Shown: positions 47,297 through 59,596 of the stretch, piece by piece | Layout of the letters: every line of letters begins with the position of its first letter | Position numbering within the stretch: the first letter of the stretch is position 1 | Assembly: GCF_937616625.2 (NCBI RefSeq) | Contig: NC_065573.1 | Span: 15,639,001 to 15,703,000 of the forward strand | Length of the DNA stretch: 64,000 nucleotides | Direction of reading: 5' to 3' | Origin: Mercurialis annua | Lineage: Eukaryota; Streptophyta; Magnoliopsida; Malpighiales; Euphorbiaceae | Position numbers and translations under genes: made by a program | The notes under the pieces: generated by a model | What the model was told of the DNA's origin: nothing | The model's database searches: none | Seen by the model: only the letters and a program-made list of their open reading frames with translations

Positions 47297-47873
47297 TAGG
47301 ATTGGCAATTGCACACACGACCCGTGAACCCGACACGACAAGGCACAAAGTTAAGCGGATTCGGGTTGAGTTATATGGGATTAGGTCATAAACGGGTCAA
47401 TCCGTTTATGACGCGGTTAAATAGCGGGTTAAACAGTTTAAACCGCCTAACCCGTCTAAGACACGTTAGGACACATTTAAATCTATATATTAATATTATT
47501 AATTAATTAAATTATATATGCCCAAATATTAATCATATGATACATATAATTTATTAATTGTTATTTGTTGTATTAAGATTTATGGTTATTTTAGAGGTTT
47601 GTTATTTGATTATATTCATTTAATTAAAAAATTGTGTTAAATGGGTTATTAATAAACGTGTTAAACATGTTAAATATGTGATCTGTTATGATCTGTTTTA
47701 CTAAACGGGTTAAACAGGTCTAAACATGTTAACCCTTTATTAAGCGTGTTGGATTAGGGTTTGACATTTTGACACAATTAGTTAAACGGGTTGTGTTCGG
47801 ATTGGAGAAATCTGCCTATTTATAAATGGGTACACGACACGTTTATAACACGATGACACGAATTGCCAGCCCA
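47297..47873. mobile_element. MITE-like element with 9-bp target duplication
   Basis: Ends TAGGATTGGCAATT and ATTGCCAGCCCA (short imperfect inverted repeats), GGGTTAAAC-type direct and inverted motifs inside, 577 bp. Duplication ATAAAATAT at 47288-47296 and 47874-47882 is perfect. Confidence 0.75.
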
Positions 47874-48243
47874 ATAAAATATCAAATTAGTAAATTTCGC
47901 TGCTTTTGGTACAAATAGATCCAAAACTTGCATTTTCGTATCAAAAATCCCCTCCCCCACTCACCCAAGTAAGTGAACTGCGCTCTCCGTAAAAAAATAG
48001 AAAAGGATTAAAAAGACCCTTAATGTTTAATTTATCTCTTAAATCGACCCTTGATAATTTTAAAATTTTAATTATTGTTTAAATTTTTACTAAAAATTTA
48101 GAATCTTTTTTTTTCCTTTTTTTCTCTTTCTTTATCTTCTTCCATTTTTCTTCCTCTTCTTCTTTTTCCGTCCACCATTCCTCCTCCACCCACTATACGC
48201 CTCTACTCCCTCCGCCTCCGCTCCCACCGCCGTGCACCTCCAC

Positions 48244-48440
48244 CAACGTTCATCCCTTTTAACGATGAACAACCGATCTGTTCATCCCTAAAAGAGATGA
48301 ACATATCTGGTGTTTATCCCATTAGGGATTAATAGCTCGTTCATTCTTAAAGGGATGAACAACAACGTGTTGTTCAACCCTAAAAGGGATAAACAAAACG
48401 TGTCTCCCTTTTACGATTTGTTGTTCATCCCTAAAAACAT
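48244..48440. repeat. series of short hairpins built on GTTCATCCCT
   Basis: Four to five successive fold-backs of the form GTTCATCCCTTTTA then TGATGAAC or AAGGGATGAAC, each about 25-30 bases long, with variable loops. May be part of a larger MITE whose ends I did not find. Confidence 0.55.
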
Positions 48441-49435
48441 AATTAATCGGACGACGACGATTGGGTGTCGACGGCAGTTTCTGGTAGAGTTGTGTTTAGT
48501 TTCAATTAGTTTTAATTAGGATTTAATTAGTTGTGTTTAGTTAGTATTAAATTATGGTTAATTATGTTTAAAAATGCAATCAATTATTTTTGATACGAAA
48601 ATGCAAGTTGTGAGTTAATTTGATACGAAAAAAATAAGTTTTGGGCCTGTTTGTCCCAAAAGCGGCGAAATTGACTGATTTAATATTTTATGCCAAGTTG
48701 AGGTGGTGAATTGACCCTATATTTATTTTTCTTTTAACCGAGGGTTGTCATGGTTTTAACAGACATAAAATTCCAAATGGTCCTAATTCACTGTACTAGT
48801 AAAGCAGATCAGTTTGTAATTAGAGTAAGGTCTAATCACTCAGGCCCCCTCCACCTCCTACCTTTAACCCTCTTTTGCAGTTGCACCTTGATGTAGAAAA
48901 ATTTACAATTTTATTCTAATTTGTCTTTTTGTGTTTCAATTGTACCCCAAAGCATTAAATTCTCCTCTTTTCACTTGAATTTTTTTTTTAAAATGGTCCT
49001 TTATTTTTAGCCTATATGTCAATTAGACGCTAATGTTATTAATAGTATATAAAAAAAACCTTCTTTCTCACTAAAATCATCAAATATTAATTATTTTTTT
49101 GTTTAATTTATATTAATTATCAATAACTTTTTACAATTTAAAACTGTTAAAAGAATACCCTCTACACAAAATAAAACGAAGTCTATATAAAAATTAAAGA
49201 ACACTTTGTCGGGAAAAAAAAAGGACATCTGGATCTGTTTTTCGAGGAAGAACGGACCCAGGTCTGTTTTTCAAGGGAAGAACATACCCAATTTTGGCCC
49301 GTTATTCCCTTAAAAAACAGACCCAAATTGGGTCTGTTCTTTCCTTGAAGAACATACCTCAATGGCGGCGGCTTTCTAGTGGACCGCGGCTGGTTTGTAA
49401 ATTGGAGGAGTATGATGGACGGTGGTGGTGTCAGA

Positions 49436-51655
49436 AGGGGAGATCTGTGAGCGGAGCAGGGTTCGAGATCGCTCGCCCACGTTTATGGCGTGACTCTATT
49501 CTGGAAAGGGTCTGAGAAAATGTGGAGTCGCCACCTAACTCAGCTAAAAATGCCTTTTGTACCGACTGGATAACCTCACTCGCTTATGGGCGAGATTATC
49601 GTACGCCAGACTAAAATACTAGATTCGTGGACATTCTACCGAAACTCTTGTACTTGGCTTATCGGTTACGTTTGCTTTTACTGGTTGTATTCATTTTATC
49701 TTATCTCAACATTCACATAGTTCACAGTATAAATTGAGGGAATGTAAACACAGATGAAAGCAGTAAAGGGACCTAATTCAGGTTTCTCATAAGACTTGAT
49801 TCTGGCAAATAGCAAATACTCCTTAGCATTCATCTAACCTTAGAGGTTTTTAACAAATAAAAATGACGGGATGGTCTGAATTGATTACATGCAAAAAGCT
49901 TAAAAACCGGGTCTCTAGATTTGATTGATTTTATTTAGTCATCTTGAATAACATATACAACCTTCAACTGCTTTTTTTTTTTTGCAGCCCTAAGAATTTT
50001 AGGTAATTTGGTGGTTTTGATCGATTTAGCTAATTAATGTGGTTAGTCCTTTATCCTGTTAATATTGGATTGGATCATGTTTTTGGAAAGCGTTTTTAAC
50101 AATGTCAATATACACATGAGCAGTTGGATATACATACAAGGTTAGAGATACGTTTTAACCTTGTAGACTTGACTGTCTGGAACTTGATGCGTTTTGATCG
50201 TCGATGTGGCCAGAACTAGTACTCGGGCAAAGCACGAAAGTTTACCATCTCGTTGATACAAATCCACTGCTTTGAACCAGGACCGATTCCGAATTCGGAT
50301 GAGCTTGGAATCAGGTCTGGAAGTTGCTGGTCGTACTAGATCTAGGCTTCTGGGCATGTTACAATTTTGAGCTTCGACGCTAGAAATACAGCGGGTGAGG
50401 CCCATTACAATACAAAATATGATCCTACAACTAAATCAATACATCTGGATCTAAAACTGGGCGTAATTCCAAGTTCAAACAAGCCCGAAAACGCGAGAAA
50501 AGGATTCAGTCGAGTCTGAAAGGATTTGGGATTGGTTCTGAAGGAGGATAGAAGCAGGATCACGCAACTCATAGTGTCGGCGACAACATTGTGCACTGCC
50601 GGCGCCGGCGATTTGTTTGGTGGCGGCGTCAACTGGAATATCAGCTTCGTCATTTCGTCGTTTCAGCTCGGGTTTTTATGAAAAATACTCGAAAACGCAT
50701 AAAAACGAACATGGAATGCAATAACACATATTGAGATTGTTTTACAATGTTTAAAATCAAATTAAAACACTTAAACAGCTGATTTTATAGCAATTCGAGC
50801 AAGAACGCATTCATAGCAACAAAAAACATAAAACCATCCTAACATGCATTATAAGCATTGCAATCAATTGAAATCTAGATATGGCATACAAAACACATCA
50901 AATCAGCCTATTAACATGCTTCTCATAAGTTTGTATAACAATTATAGCAAACACCAAATTCGACTATCATGGCAATGTATGAAAAAAAAAAAAAAAAAAA
51001 CTAACATGCAACCTAATATATAAAAATTCAGCAATTATGATCAACATGGCATAAAAAGTGATATGAGAATAATAGGGCCCTCAAAAGTACTGTTCTGAGT
51101 CCTTGGCTCGTTTACTGGCGAATTGGATGCGAAATCCAGTTTCGAATCTGTACATAAATTTTGTACTTGAATGATTAGAATGTTTAAGCTTCATTTTTAG
51201 AATTGGAATTGAAATGATTTCAGTGTGTATGTGTGTTGGGGGCGGCGGCAAAACTAAGGGATTTTCCTAAAGTTTATGTTTTTTTTCTAGTCTCTGATTT
51301 TTAATCAAATTTGTGGTCCTTAACTAAGCTGATTAACAGTAATATTTATAGTAACTAAAGGTGATCTAGGGTTTTCTAGAGTTTGGTTTATTTTAAATTA
51401 CTAATTTTACTATTTACCTAGTTGTAATTCTAATTAAAGTTAAAGAGGTGATTAATTTATAGAGTTTAAATTAGGAAAAACCTCATATAAATTAGTAAAT
51501 CTCGTATTAAAACTTGGTGGTTGAACAAAACATGCCTAAAAATCATTTTTGGCTTCCGAAAGTGTTTAAAAATCTCTTAAAGCTGTATGGGTTTGAGTGT
51601 GGTCATCTTTAATCCGTCAATTTAATCTCTTAGAATTGTTCATATGGAGGAGATT
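49436..51655 (-). repeat. LTR-like copy C (same family as copy A), inverted
   Basis: On the minus strand it contains the same TATA region (TATAAATA at 51343-51350), the same AAGTTTTAATACGAGAT block, and the distal conserved part with GGTGGCGACTCCACA near 49520 and CCTGCTCCGCTCAC near 49440. Considerably diverged from copy A and lacking its first 100 or so bases. Contains an A homopolymer near 50981-51000. Confidence 0.65.
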
Positions 51656-51699
51656 ATACCGCTATTACGCACTTTCTTGAGTTTTATACGTTATATTTA

Positions 51700-52709
51700 T
51701 TTTATTAAGTAAAGTATTTTAATATACAAAATTGTTTAATTATTGTTTTCGAAATAATTTTTTCTAACAAATCGTATGGAAAACATGGAACGTGCTTTCC
51801 TAATGGGCGACATTAGGACTACGTGCGCACATATGAAAATTTATGATCGATTACACGTGTATCGAGGATATTAGTTAGAGTTCGGGGGATTAAGCTCTCG
51901 GGTCATGTATGGTAGCAATGTACTCGGTAAATTAAGTTCTCGAGTTTTGCTAGTGATGTACTCTATTGATTAAATTACCGGGTTTCACAACTTGTGGATT
52001 AAGTGAAGTCGGTGATGTACTCGATGAATTAATTTCTTGGGCTTCACGACTCCTTGGATAAGATTGTGGATAAAGTGTTTGATCGGTGGAGTTCTCATTG
52101 AATTAATTTTTCGTGAGCCGCAATCATTTGGATTGTTAAGGGTTTGATCGGCGGATTTCTCAACAGATTAAATTCTCGGGAGGTGCGATCACTCGAATTT
52201 TTGACGGTATTATAGGATTTCATTGATTCCATACTGATTTTTATATATGAATAAATGTTTGGTTTTAACTTGATAATTAGATATATCTTAATTTACTTAG
52301 TTTTGACTGACCCGTTGTTTCAAAATTTCAAGTTTTATTGAGTAGCGAGTGGACTTCCATTTCCTTCGGAGATTCGGTTTTCAAGAAAAAGAAGTAGTGT
52401 CGTTTTCACAATTTAGTCCGCAGTTAGTCGTTAGACTTAGAGTATGTTATTGTATGTTTTCATCTTTTGTTGTTTTGGATTTCCGCAATCAGTTTAAAAC
52501 GATTTTATATATATAATTTTCCGTTTTCTTATCTTGCGTTTATTGTTTATGTTTGCGGTAAGATGAGAGTTGGAGTCTCGGGTTCTCTTCGAGCATGTGG
52601 TTGTATGTTTTATGTTTGTTTGTCGTTTTTTGAGACATGCTACAGGTTCTGGAGCAATTACTTCCGTTCCCTACAGCTGGTTGCGATGCCGTGAAATTGG
52701 CTCGTGACA
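51700..52709 (+). repeat. degenerate LTR fragment related to elements 1 and 2
   Basis: The last 100 bases (GCTACAGGTTCTGGAGC, TTCCGTTCCCTACAGCTGG, ending GGCTCGTGACA at 52709) match the LTR 3' ends of elements 1 and 2. Upstream, repeated phrases of the type TGTACTCGATGAATTAA and TTCTCGGG recall the CTCGCGATTGATATT block of those LTRs. Probably an old solo LTR; its left boundary is unclear. Confidence 0.5.
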
Positions 52710-53417
52710 ACTCCGTTACTAAAGTCAGTGAAATATTGATTATATAGTAATAAATGTAAATCAGAAAAGGAGTGAAACTGTTATCCTTTGATAGGTTTTT
52801 TTAGAGTGGCATTTGTCTTTTGAACGACGTTTTGGGTTTAATTGACATTTTATTTGAAATTATAATTAAAAGTAATTTCAATAAAAAAATTAAAAAAATT
52901 AACAATTTAATATATTTAGTAGAAAATCCAATCTGAAATTTTTGATTTCATTAAATAAAATTTAGGAATAATTGTCAAACACTATTTAATAAAAAATAAA
53001 AAATACTTTTAAATTAAATAATAAATTAAATTGAGCCATATATGTGTTTTTTAATTAAAAAAATCAGTTTGGAGTATTTTTTTTTTTTGGCAAAAAAAAT
53101 ATTAAAAAAATCAGTTTGGAGTAAATTAAATTAACCTTTTTTTTTTATAAATAATTGATGTGGTTTAATCTAATTTTAAATTTTATTAAATCAAATGCAC
53201 CGCCCCCTTCTGGCCTCCATTTCTGTATTAAAAAACCAATCCCTAATTTTGAAATTTCCTTGCAATTGCGGGCATATTCAGTATCTCTTACCCTGTGAAC
53301 TCTGAAAATTTCCTTTCTTTCTCAGTTAATTGACAATACCCAATTCATGATTTTGGGTATTTGTGTAAAATTAATGTATTTTTCAGTGTAATCAAACCCA
53401 AATTTTGTATCTTGAAG
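52710..53417. other. upstream region of the CCCH-RING gene
   Basis: Very AT-rich with poly-T and poly-A runs; no other gene. The leader probably starts in the TTTCCTTTCTTTCTCAG stretch near 53310, about 100 bp before the ATG. No clear TATA box. Confidence 0.45.
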
Positions 53418-54719
53418 ATGGCGGATTCTGATCAATCTCAAGCAGAACCAGGTATTACTATGTTTCTGTTTGTTTGATTATGTTGATTTGGGTTGTTTCT
53501 TTTATTTTAACGGTCTTGCTTTTCTTTTGTTTGATACTTGTAGTTTGCAACTTTTTTAGAAAGCCTTCTAAGAACAAGAACATTAGGAAAAGAACCATTA
53601 AAGACGACGAAGACGATGATGATGATGATTCAAACAATGAAACTTCATTGTTAAATACTCATAGAAAAACCCCTAAGCCTGATGATAAGCTATACTTTTC
53701 GACCGGACCTTCTAAGACTTCTAGGATAGCTGCTGAATCCAATGCGGAATCTGATAGACCAATCTTTCAATTCGAGTCATCAAAGGAAATCCAAGTTCAG
53801 CACGACAGTAGAGCTACTGCGACTTTAGAAACCGAGACTGATTTTTCAAGGGATGCTCGAGCTGTTCGCGAGAGGGCTTTAAAGCAGGCAGATGAGGCTC
53901 TGAAAGGTAAAAAATCGACTTCTGGGGATGCAAAGTTGTATAAGGGAATCCATGGATATACGGATCATAAGGCGGGTTTTCGAAGAGAGCAAACTATTTC
54001 TAGCGAAAAAGCTGGTGGGGCACATGGACCTCTTAGGGCATCCGCACATATTAGGGTGTCGGCTAGGTTTGATTATCAGCCGGATATATGTAAGGATTAC
54101 AAAGAAACCGGTTATTGTGGGTATGGAGATTCGTGCAAGTTTATGCATGATCGGGGAGATTATAAGCCTGGTTGGCAGCTTGAGAAGGAGTGGGAAGAAG
54201 CAGAAAAGATGAGGAAGAGAAATTTGGCTTTGAAAGAGATGGAGGGGGACGCAGACGATAACATTGAGGAAGAAGTTGATGACGGAGATGATGATGAATT
54301 ACCATTTGCTTGTTTCATTTGTAGGCAACCTTTTGTTGATCCGGTTATGACCAAGTGTAAACACTACTTCTGCGAGCACTGTGCTTTGAAGGTAAGCTGA
54401 ACTTTGAATTGTTGGATTTGTATGTGTGCATATGTTTTGCATTAGTTCTTTTTTATTTTGTGCTTAGAACAACTTTTTACAAATTGATTTTTTCTGCCTC
54501 TTTCTTGACTAAAGTGAACCATATATGTGGTTTTTTTGTTCTGAATAATGTTTTCAATTGTTTCTCTTCCTGGATTGTTAGTAATATTTCTTTTTCTATT
54601 ATGTTGTACAGCACCATGCGAAGAACAAGAAATGTTTTGTATGCAACCAACCCACACTTGGAATTTTCAATACAGCTCACGAGATACGCAAAAAGATTGC
54701 TGAAGCTCGTAAACAGTAG
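53418..54719 (+). CDS. CCCH-RING zinc finger protein, CWC24/RNF113A-like
   Basis: Coding exons 53418-53451, 53544-54391 and 54612-54719 give 329 aa. The short first exon encodes [11 protein letters not shown] and splices into [18 protein letters not shown], the conserved start of this family. An acidic DDEDDDDDD tract follows. The C-x8-C-x5-C-x3-H zinc finger is C194, C203, C209, H213 ([10 protein letters not shown], then CKFMH). A C3HC4 RING begins at C268 ([27 protein letters not shown]). Human RNF113A and yeast Cwc24 are spliceosome-associated with ubiquitin-ligase-type RINGs; the Arabidopsis counterparts are plain zinc-finger CCCH proteins of the same layout. Nuclear splicing function is inferred from the family. 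The next gene converges on it from the right. Confidence 0.93.
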
Positions 54720-57133
54720 AGGTTTTGGTCTGGATATCTTCTGGTATGAGTATGACCATGTTTTTTAAACTTTGTAGTATATCTGAACATCTTGTCTTCT
54801 TGCTCATCAAATATGCAAGAGCTTCATTTTTTAGTAATACCAATGTGCTTTTTGTACTCCTGTTATTGAGAATGCAAGATATTAGTGCTTCTATAACACT
54901 TTTGTATTGTGTTTTAGGAATTGAATCTGACCATTTTAGATGACCAGTTTAATTTATGTTCTAAATTAATGTTGGAATGCATACAGTACCTACCATTTTA
55001 GCATGTCGAAGTGCTTGGTAAATGCTAGTACTTTCAAACCTATGGACATTTTTTATTCTAATCATTCGATGCCAATCATTTTTAATAATTTTGTTAGAAT
55101 GCACACATTACTAGCGTCTACTGTATAGCATATATGATAATGATATGCGTATTTTGAAATTTTAATTCCATTGATAACAAGTAGTGCAGATGGGAAAATT
55201 TACTTCAGTTGCACTTAATGAACTATTGTAACCGTCTTGTCCATAACACTGTTAAATGGTTTGTTCTGACCCCATCAAAACACGTCAATTATACTCTGAT
55301 TTGATTGTTGCACACGATCTACTAGAAGGAAAGTAGCTTGATTGGTTCGAATCCAATTTGTGAGATGGCATTGATCTTTAGCTGGTCATGGTCATAACTC
55401 ATAATGTGCTATTTTCATTAGTTGAAATTTAATACTAGCATAGAATAGAATATGTAGCAGTAGCTTTAGGGAGGACTCAATTCTAGTATTGCGTCTGTCT
55501 CAGCGTCTTTGCTGCAAGCTACTTTTAACTCTTCATTAAGGTGTTTGCCCGTGTTTAATAAGAGGCATAAGTGCAGATTTGAGAGTGAAATGCAGCTAAA
55601 GAATGAAAAGAGTAAAACAAAGTAAAACCAGTACTTCAGTTTCCTGTCATGTTGATGTAACTTCAGAGAAACCCTATAAGGTTGCTTCATTAAGCAGAAG
55701 ATGCATCGGTTCTTAACGACGGTTGGGAATAGTACTTAACTGAATGCAAACATGAATAACAAAGTCAGCAAATCTTTGATAGGGTTTTGGAATGGTCAAC
55801 TCAGAGCAAGTGTAGAGAATGTTAGAAAAATAGTTGCAGTTGAGCTTTTTGGTTCTGCATGACCTTATTACTTTGACTATTAATTTATGAAGATTCTAAG
55901 CTAGGATTTTGCAGCGACTCGATGAATTTATGCATTCTTTATCAGACTAGGGTATGATGATTTACATTCAATGGTAGGAGTGCGCAAACATCGAATTGAC
56001 ACATTCAGTTGGCTTCTGTTTGAAATCGGAAAAAATGTAGTTAATTTTTGGTACAAACCGAATAGAAAAACCGAACCAAATCGAAGAACATGAGTAACAG
56101 ATGTCATGATGCACGTAGACCTTGACAAAGCTATGTTTCTTGTTTTAAAAATGTTTTTGTTTCCGAAACTTTTAGAAGCCCACACGAAACGTTTTTCGGA
56201 GCCCTTTTCGTAAATAAATTAACACCCCTTTCCTTAAAAATATTAAAGAGTTCATTATAAATTGATATACATATACAATTAATTACCTATAATTATTCAC
56301 ATTATCCACAATCTACAAATAAGAACTCTTCTTTTTAAAAATACAACTGATGCAATTCTGGTTATAATTTGCTATGAACTTAAATTTTAATTATATTAGT
56401 TATTATAAAATATATTAGTTTATTTACATTTAAATATTTGTTTTATATACAACTTATATTCATAAAAATTTTAATTTTTTTATTTATAATTTTACTTATA
56501 TTATTTACAATTGTACACGTTTGTTTCCGTTTTTTATATTCTGAAGAAAGCAGTTTCGTCGTTTTTATGTCCATTTGTGTTTCCGTTCCGTGCAACAAAG
56601 ATAAGTCTCAGGTGTCATTCTACTAAAGAACCTCAAACTATTTAGGTATAAGAGGATGGTGAAAAACCTGGATATTTTTGTCTACTCAACAAGAAAAAGA
56701 GAAGAAGAGAAACATTAGGTTTTAGTGTAATAATATGGAGCCATTGCATCTGAAGTTAGGTTTTAAATTCAAGTTCTAGCGTCTTTTTTCACGAACAGAA
56801 AACCCTGACACTGTGGAAAACTAGTTGAAAAGTTATATAATTCAATTTCATTTCCAATGTATCATGTTATTCAATGTGAATTTTCATCATAATATTGATG
56901 AGAAGAACACTAAAAACACATAATTCAAGCAAAACAAGTTACGAGACTGATCAACCTAAGCAGTCCGAAGTTGAACTAACAATCATAACTTAGCGATTAC
57001 ACGTTTCCTTCTTCTTCAGGCATTCACTGACCTTCAACACATTCTTCTAAAGCGTTATATTGCCCGTAAATGTTGAAACGGGAAAATGCTGAAGCATCTC
57101 CTAGAACGAAACGTCAAAACATAACAACATAGA
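54720..57133. other. region between two convergent genes, no gene seen
   Basis: Holds the 3' ends of the CCCH-RING gene (plus) and the receptor kinase gene (minus). AT-rich. A patch at about 55970-56220 (AACCGAACCAAATCGAAGAA, TTTTCGGAGCCCTTTTCG) resembles old DNA-transposon debris. No frame with recognisable protein content. Confidence 0.5.
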
Positions 57134-59596
57134 TTATCTGGGACCATCAATCATTGACTGGGAGAATACAAGCTTGGAGCCAAATTCGTCATCATCTCCA
57201 TTGGAATTACAATCTTCGTCGCCAGGGAAATTGGTAGAACTTGCAGGAAATATATAACTTGATGAAATATCTGTTGTGCTGTCCTCATGTGGTTCTCTGT
57301 GTACTGCAGTATGTTGCAACTGCAATGCATATTGCAAATCCCAGCATACATCAAGCATTGTAGGCCTATCAGCTCCTTGTAACTTCAAACACCTTTCCGT
57401 TATTTCGCCAAACTTCCTGAGCGAACTAGGATTTATCTGTCCACCTAATAAAGGATCAGCAATCTTTTCTAGTTGCCCTTTCTTTTGCCATATCATTCCC
57501 CATTCAGCCAAGTTTATTTCCTCTCTCCTTGACGAACTAACAATAGGCGGTCTAGCACAAAGAACTTCAAGAAGTACCACACCGAAAGCATATACATCCG
57601 ATTTATAGGTCAACTCAAGAGTTCTAACATATTCAGGATCGAGATATCCGAAACTACCTTTAAGATCCATATCGTCATGGTCTGGATCAGGAGCACCGGA
57701 TTGTGAGAGACCGAAATCAGCAACTTTGGCAACATAATATTCATCAAGCAAGATGTTTGTTGACTTAACGTCACGATGAATGATTCCCCAATCCGAACCA
57801 GTATGGAGGTAATGAAGACCTTTTGCTGCACCTATGCACATTTCAAGCCTTTGCTTCCAAGTTAATTGCGGTATTGTAGATGAATTGATCGAATCCTCTT
57901 TCGATGTATATAAGTGGTCTCTTAGAGTTCCCTTTTCCATGAATTCGTAAACCAATATCATCTCAGATCCTTCGTCGCAGTATCCAATTAAGGAAACAAG
58001 ATGGCGATTGTGAATTTTGGATAGAACAGTAACCTCAGTTTGGAATTCTGGAAGGCCTTGACCGTGACCCGACTCACTTCGTTTCACAGCCACTTTCATG
58101 CCATCCGAAAGGGTTCCTTTGTAAACCTTACCAAATCCGCCCTCACCGATCAACAACTTGGTGTCAAAGTTGGATGTAGCAGCTAGAATTTCAGATAAAG
58201 GCATCTTCAGATTGAGGTTAAAATTAGGAAGAGGGGAGGCAGAGTTTTCGCTTGTCGCGGGCACCCAACTGTGAGGCCTAGCTCTTCCTTGGGGAGTCTC
58301 ATCCTTCATAACTAAACCCTTAGCTCTTCTTCTATATCTCACAATAAGCAACAACAACATTATCAAAATGAAAATCATAGCCCCACCGGCAACTGCAAGT
58401 CCAATTATGAGATTCTTGTGTTGGCCTCCATGTCCATCCACAGAATCGTTGAATAGGAGGGTTGTATTTGACACAAATTCCATAATCTCTATACCATTTA
58501 GAAAAGCATTGCTGGTTTCAGAAGTGTTGTTAGGACCAACACTGATTTTAATGTATCCAGAATCATCAGAATCAGCCACAAAGTCGAGGAAATATGGAGT
58601 TTCCGTCTCAGTAATTTCAGGATAACCAATGTGATGTTCAAAGTTCGAATAAATGTGAAGTTCAAAGTTCAAAATACCCCCTGTCTGACTCAAAATATCG
58701 CAGATATGGAAGCGAATAAAATGCTTAGCCTTCTTTCTGACACGGAAATGCCAAGTTATGTTGGACGCATTGGAGTTGATTTGCTTGCAAGTCTTGTACA
58801 CAATGTCCGGAGCAATGTCTAGAATTCCCTCCTTCCCAGTGAAGCTACCAGAAAACGCAGTACAGTTGTTGGCAGAATTTTTGGAGACTAGGTACTGATC
58901 ATCTCCAGTCCATTCCCTCCAGAGGGGGCTATCCATTGTTCTACTGACCTCCGAACCACCAACATTTATCCTGTAAAGTGTTCGTAAAGAATTCGAATGC
59001 ACACCAGAGTAAAACGTACCATTTACCGGAAAGACTGCAATGGCTGAATCGTTGATAAAGTCGTCAGGAAGACCAATAACTTCAATAGCATTAACAAAAG
59101 CAAGTGATGAATTATGAGCAGGAATGAAGTATATTTTAAACGTTCGAGCATTGACAGTGGTAAAATACTCGTTGACAGTCGCTTGAAAGTCGCTAGCGCG
59201 TCTAGCGCTAAACAGCAAGAATTTCGAAGAAGTCGCGACATCAAATGAGGCATCGGAAAGATTATTAGTTCCATCATACATGAATGGAAAGAAATGCAGG
59301 CGAATTATGTATGTGGTATTGCTAGTGAGTTTAAACTCATACGATGACTGTTGCTCGAAAATTCTTGCTGTTTGATAAAGAACAGGTAATGAAACTGAGG
59401 TGTTTCTGATAGATTTGCTTGTTCCTACTACCTTAAGAGAATCAGAATTGAAGACATCATCACCAACAAAAGTCCGGTGGTCGACGGAAACACTGGACTT
59501 TGATCCACAGTTGATGAAATAAGTATCAGCTGCTAATGATGAAACTACAGGCAGAAGAAAAAGGGATGGGATGAGCAGCAAGTGAAACTTTTCCAT
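57134..59596 (-). CDS. CrRLK1L-family receptor-like kinase (At2g23200-like)
   Basis: One intronless frame of 820 codons from MEKFHLLLIPS. An in-frame ATG 13 codons upstream exists, but the signal peptide begins at the chosen start and the duplicated copy conserves this ATG. Signal peptide about 1-22, two malectin-like domains about 24-370 (YFINCGSKSSVSV, RIFEQQSSYEFKL, IRLHFFPF), transmembrane segment about 396-420 followed by RYRRRAK. The kinase has GEGGFGKV near 483-490, VAVKR near 502, HRDVKSTNILL near 605, DFG near 625 and GSFGYLDPEY, so all catalytic residues are present and it is an RD kinase. The C-terminal tail is Ser/Asp-rich. CrRLK1L kinases at the plasma membrane sense RALF peptides or wall state. 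The juxtamembrane and kinase text is closest to Arabidopsis At2g23200 as I recall it. Confidence 0.95.
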   Translation of the reverse strand: MEKFHLLLIPSLFLLPVVSSLAADTYFINCGSKSSVSVDHRTFVGDDVFNSDSLKVVGTSKSIRNTSVSLPVLYQTARIFEQQSSYEFKLTSNTTYIIRLHFFPFMYDGTNNLSDASFDVATSSKFLLFSARRASDFQATVNEYFTTVNARTFKIYFIPAHNSSLAFVNAIEVIGLPDDFINDSAIAVFPVNGTFYSGVHSNSLRTLYRINVGGSEVSRTMDSPLWREWTGDDQYLVSKNSANNCTAFSGSFTGKEGILDIAPDIVYKTCKQINSNASNITWHFRVRKKAKHFIRFHICDILSQTGGILNFELHIYSNFEHHIGYPEITETETPYFLDFVADSDDSGYIKISVGPNNTSETSNAFLNGIEIMEFVSNTTLLFNDSVDGHGGQHKNLIIGLAVAGGAMIFILIMLLLLIVRYRRRAKGLVMKDETPQGRARPHSWVPATSENSASPLPNFNLNLKMPLSEILAATSNFDTKLLIGEGGFGKVYKGTLSDGMKVAVKRSESGHGQGLPEFQTEVTVLSKIHNRHLVSLIGYCDEGSEMILVYEFMEKGTLRDHLYTSKEDSINSSTIPQLTWKQRLEMCIGAAKGLHYLHTGSDWGIIHRDVKSTNILLDEYYVAKVADFGLSQSGAPDPDHDDMDLKGSFGYLDPEYVRTLELTYKSDVYAFGVVLLEVLCARPPIVSSSRREEINLAEWGMIWQKKGQLEKIADPLLGGQINPSSLRKFGEITERCLKLQGADRPTMLDVCWDLQYALQLQHTAVHREPHEDSTTDISSSYIFPASSTNFPGDEDCNSNGDDDEFGSKLVFSQSMIDGPR

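Larger units (their letters stand above)
46985..49435. other. intergenic region with MITE and hairpin repeats, no gene
   Basis: AT-rich. Holds the MITE at 47297-47873 and the hairpin series at 48244-48440. Between 48830 and 49370 there are further fold-back fragments (for example around GACCCAAATTGGGTC near 49318) that look like old MITE pieces. No credible coding sequence. Confidence 0.55.

Noticed and set aside
53474..53543. Membrane-like N-terminus ([20 protein letters not shown]) for the CCCH-RING protein
   Set aside because: This is read-through of intron 1 (GT at 53452, AG at 53543). Splicing from [11 protein letters not shown] gives the conserved VCNFFRKPS start.
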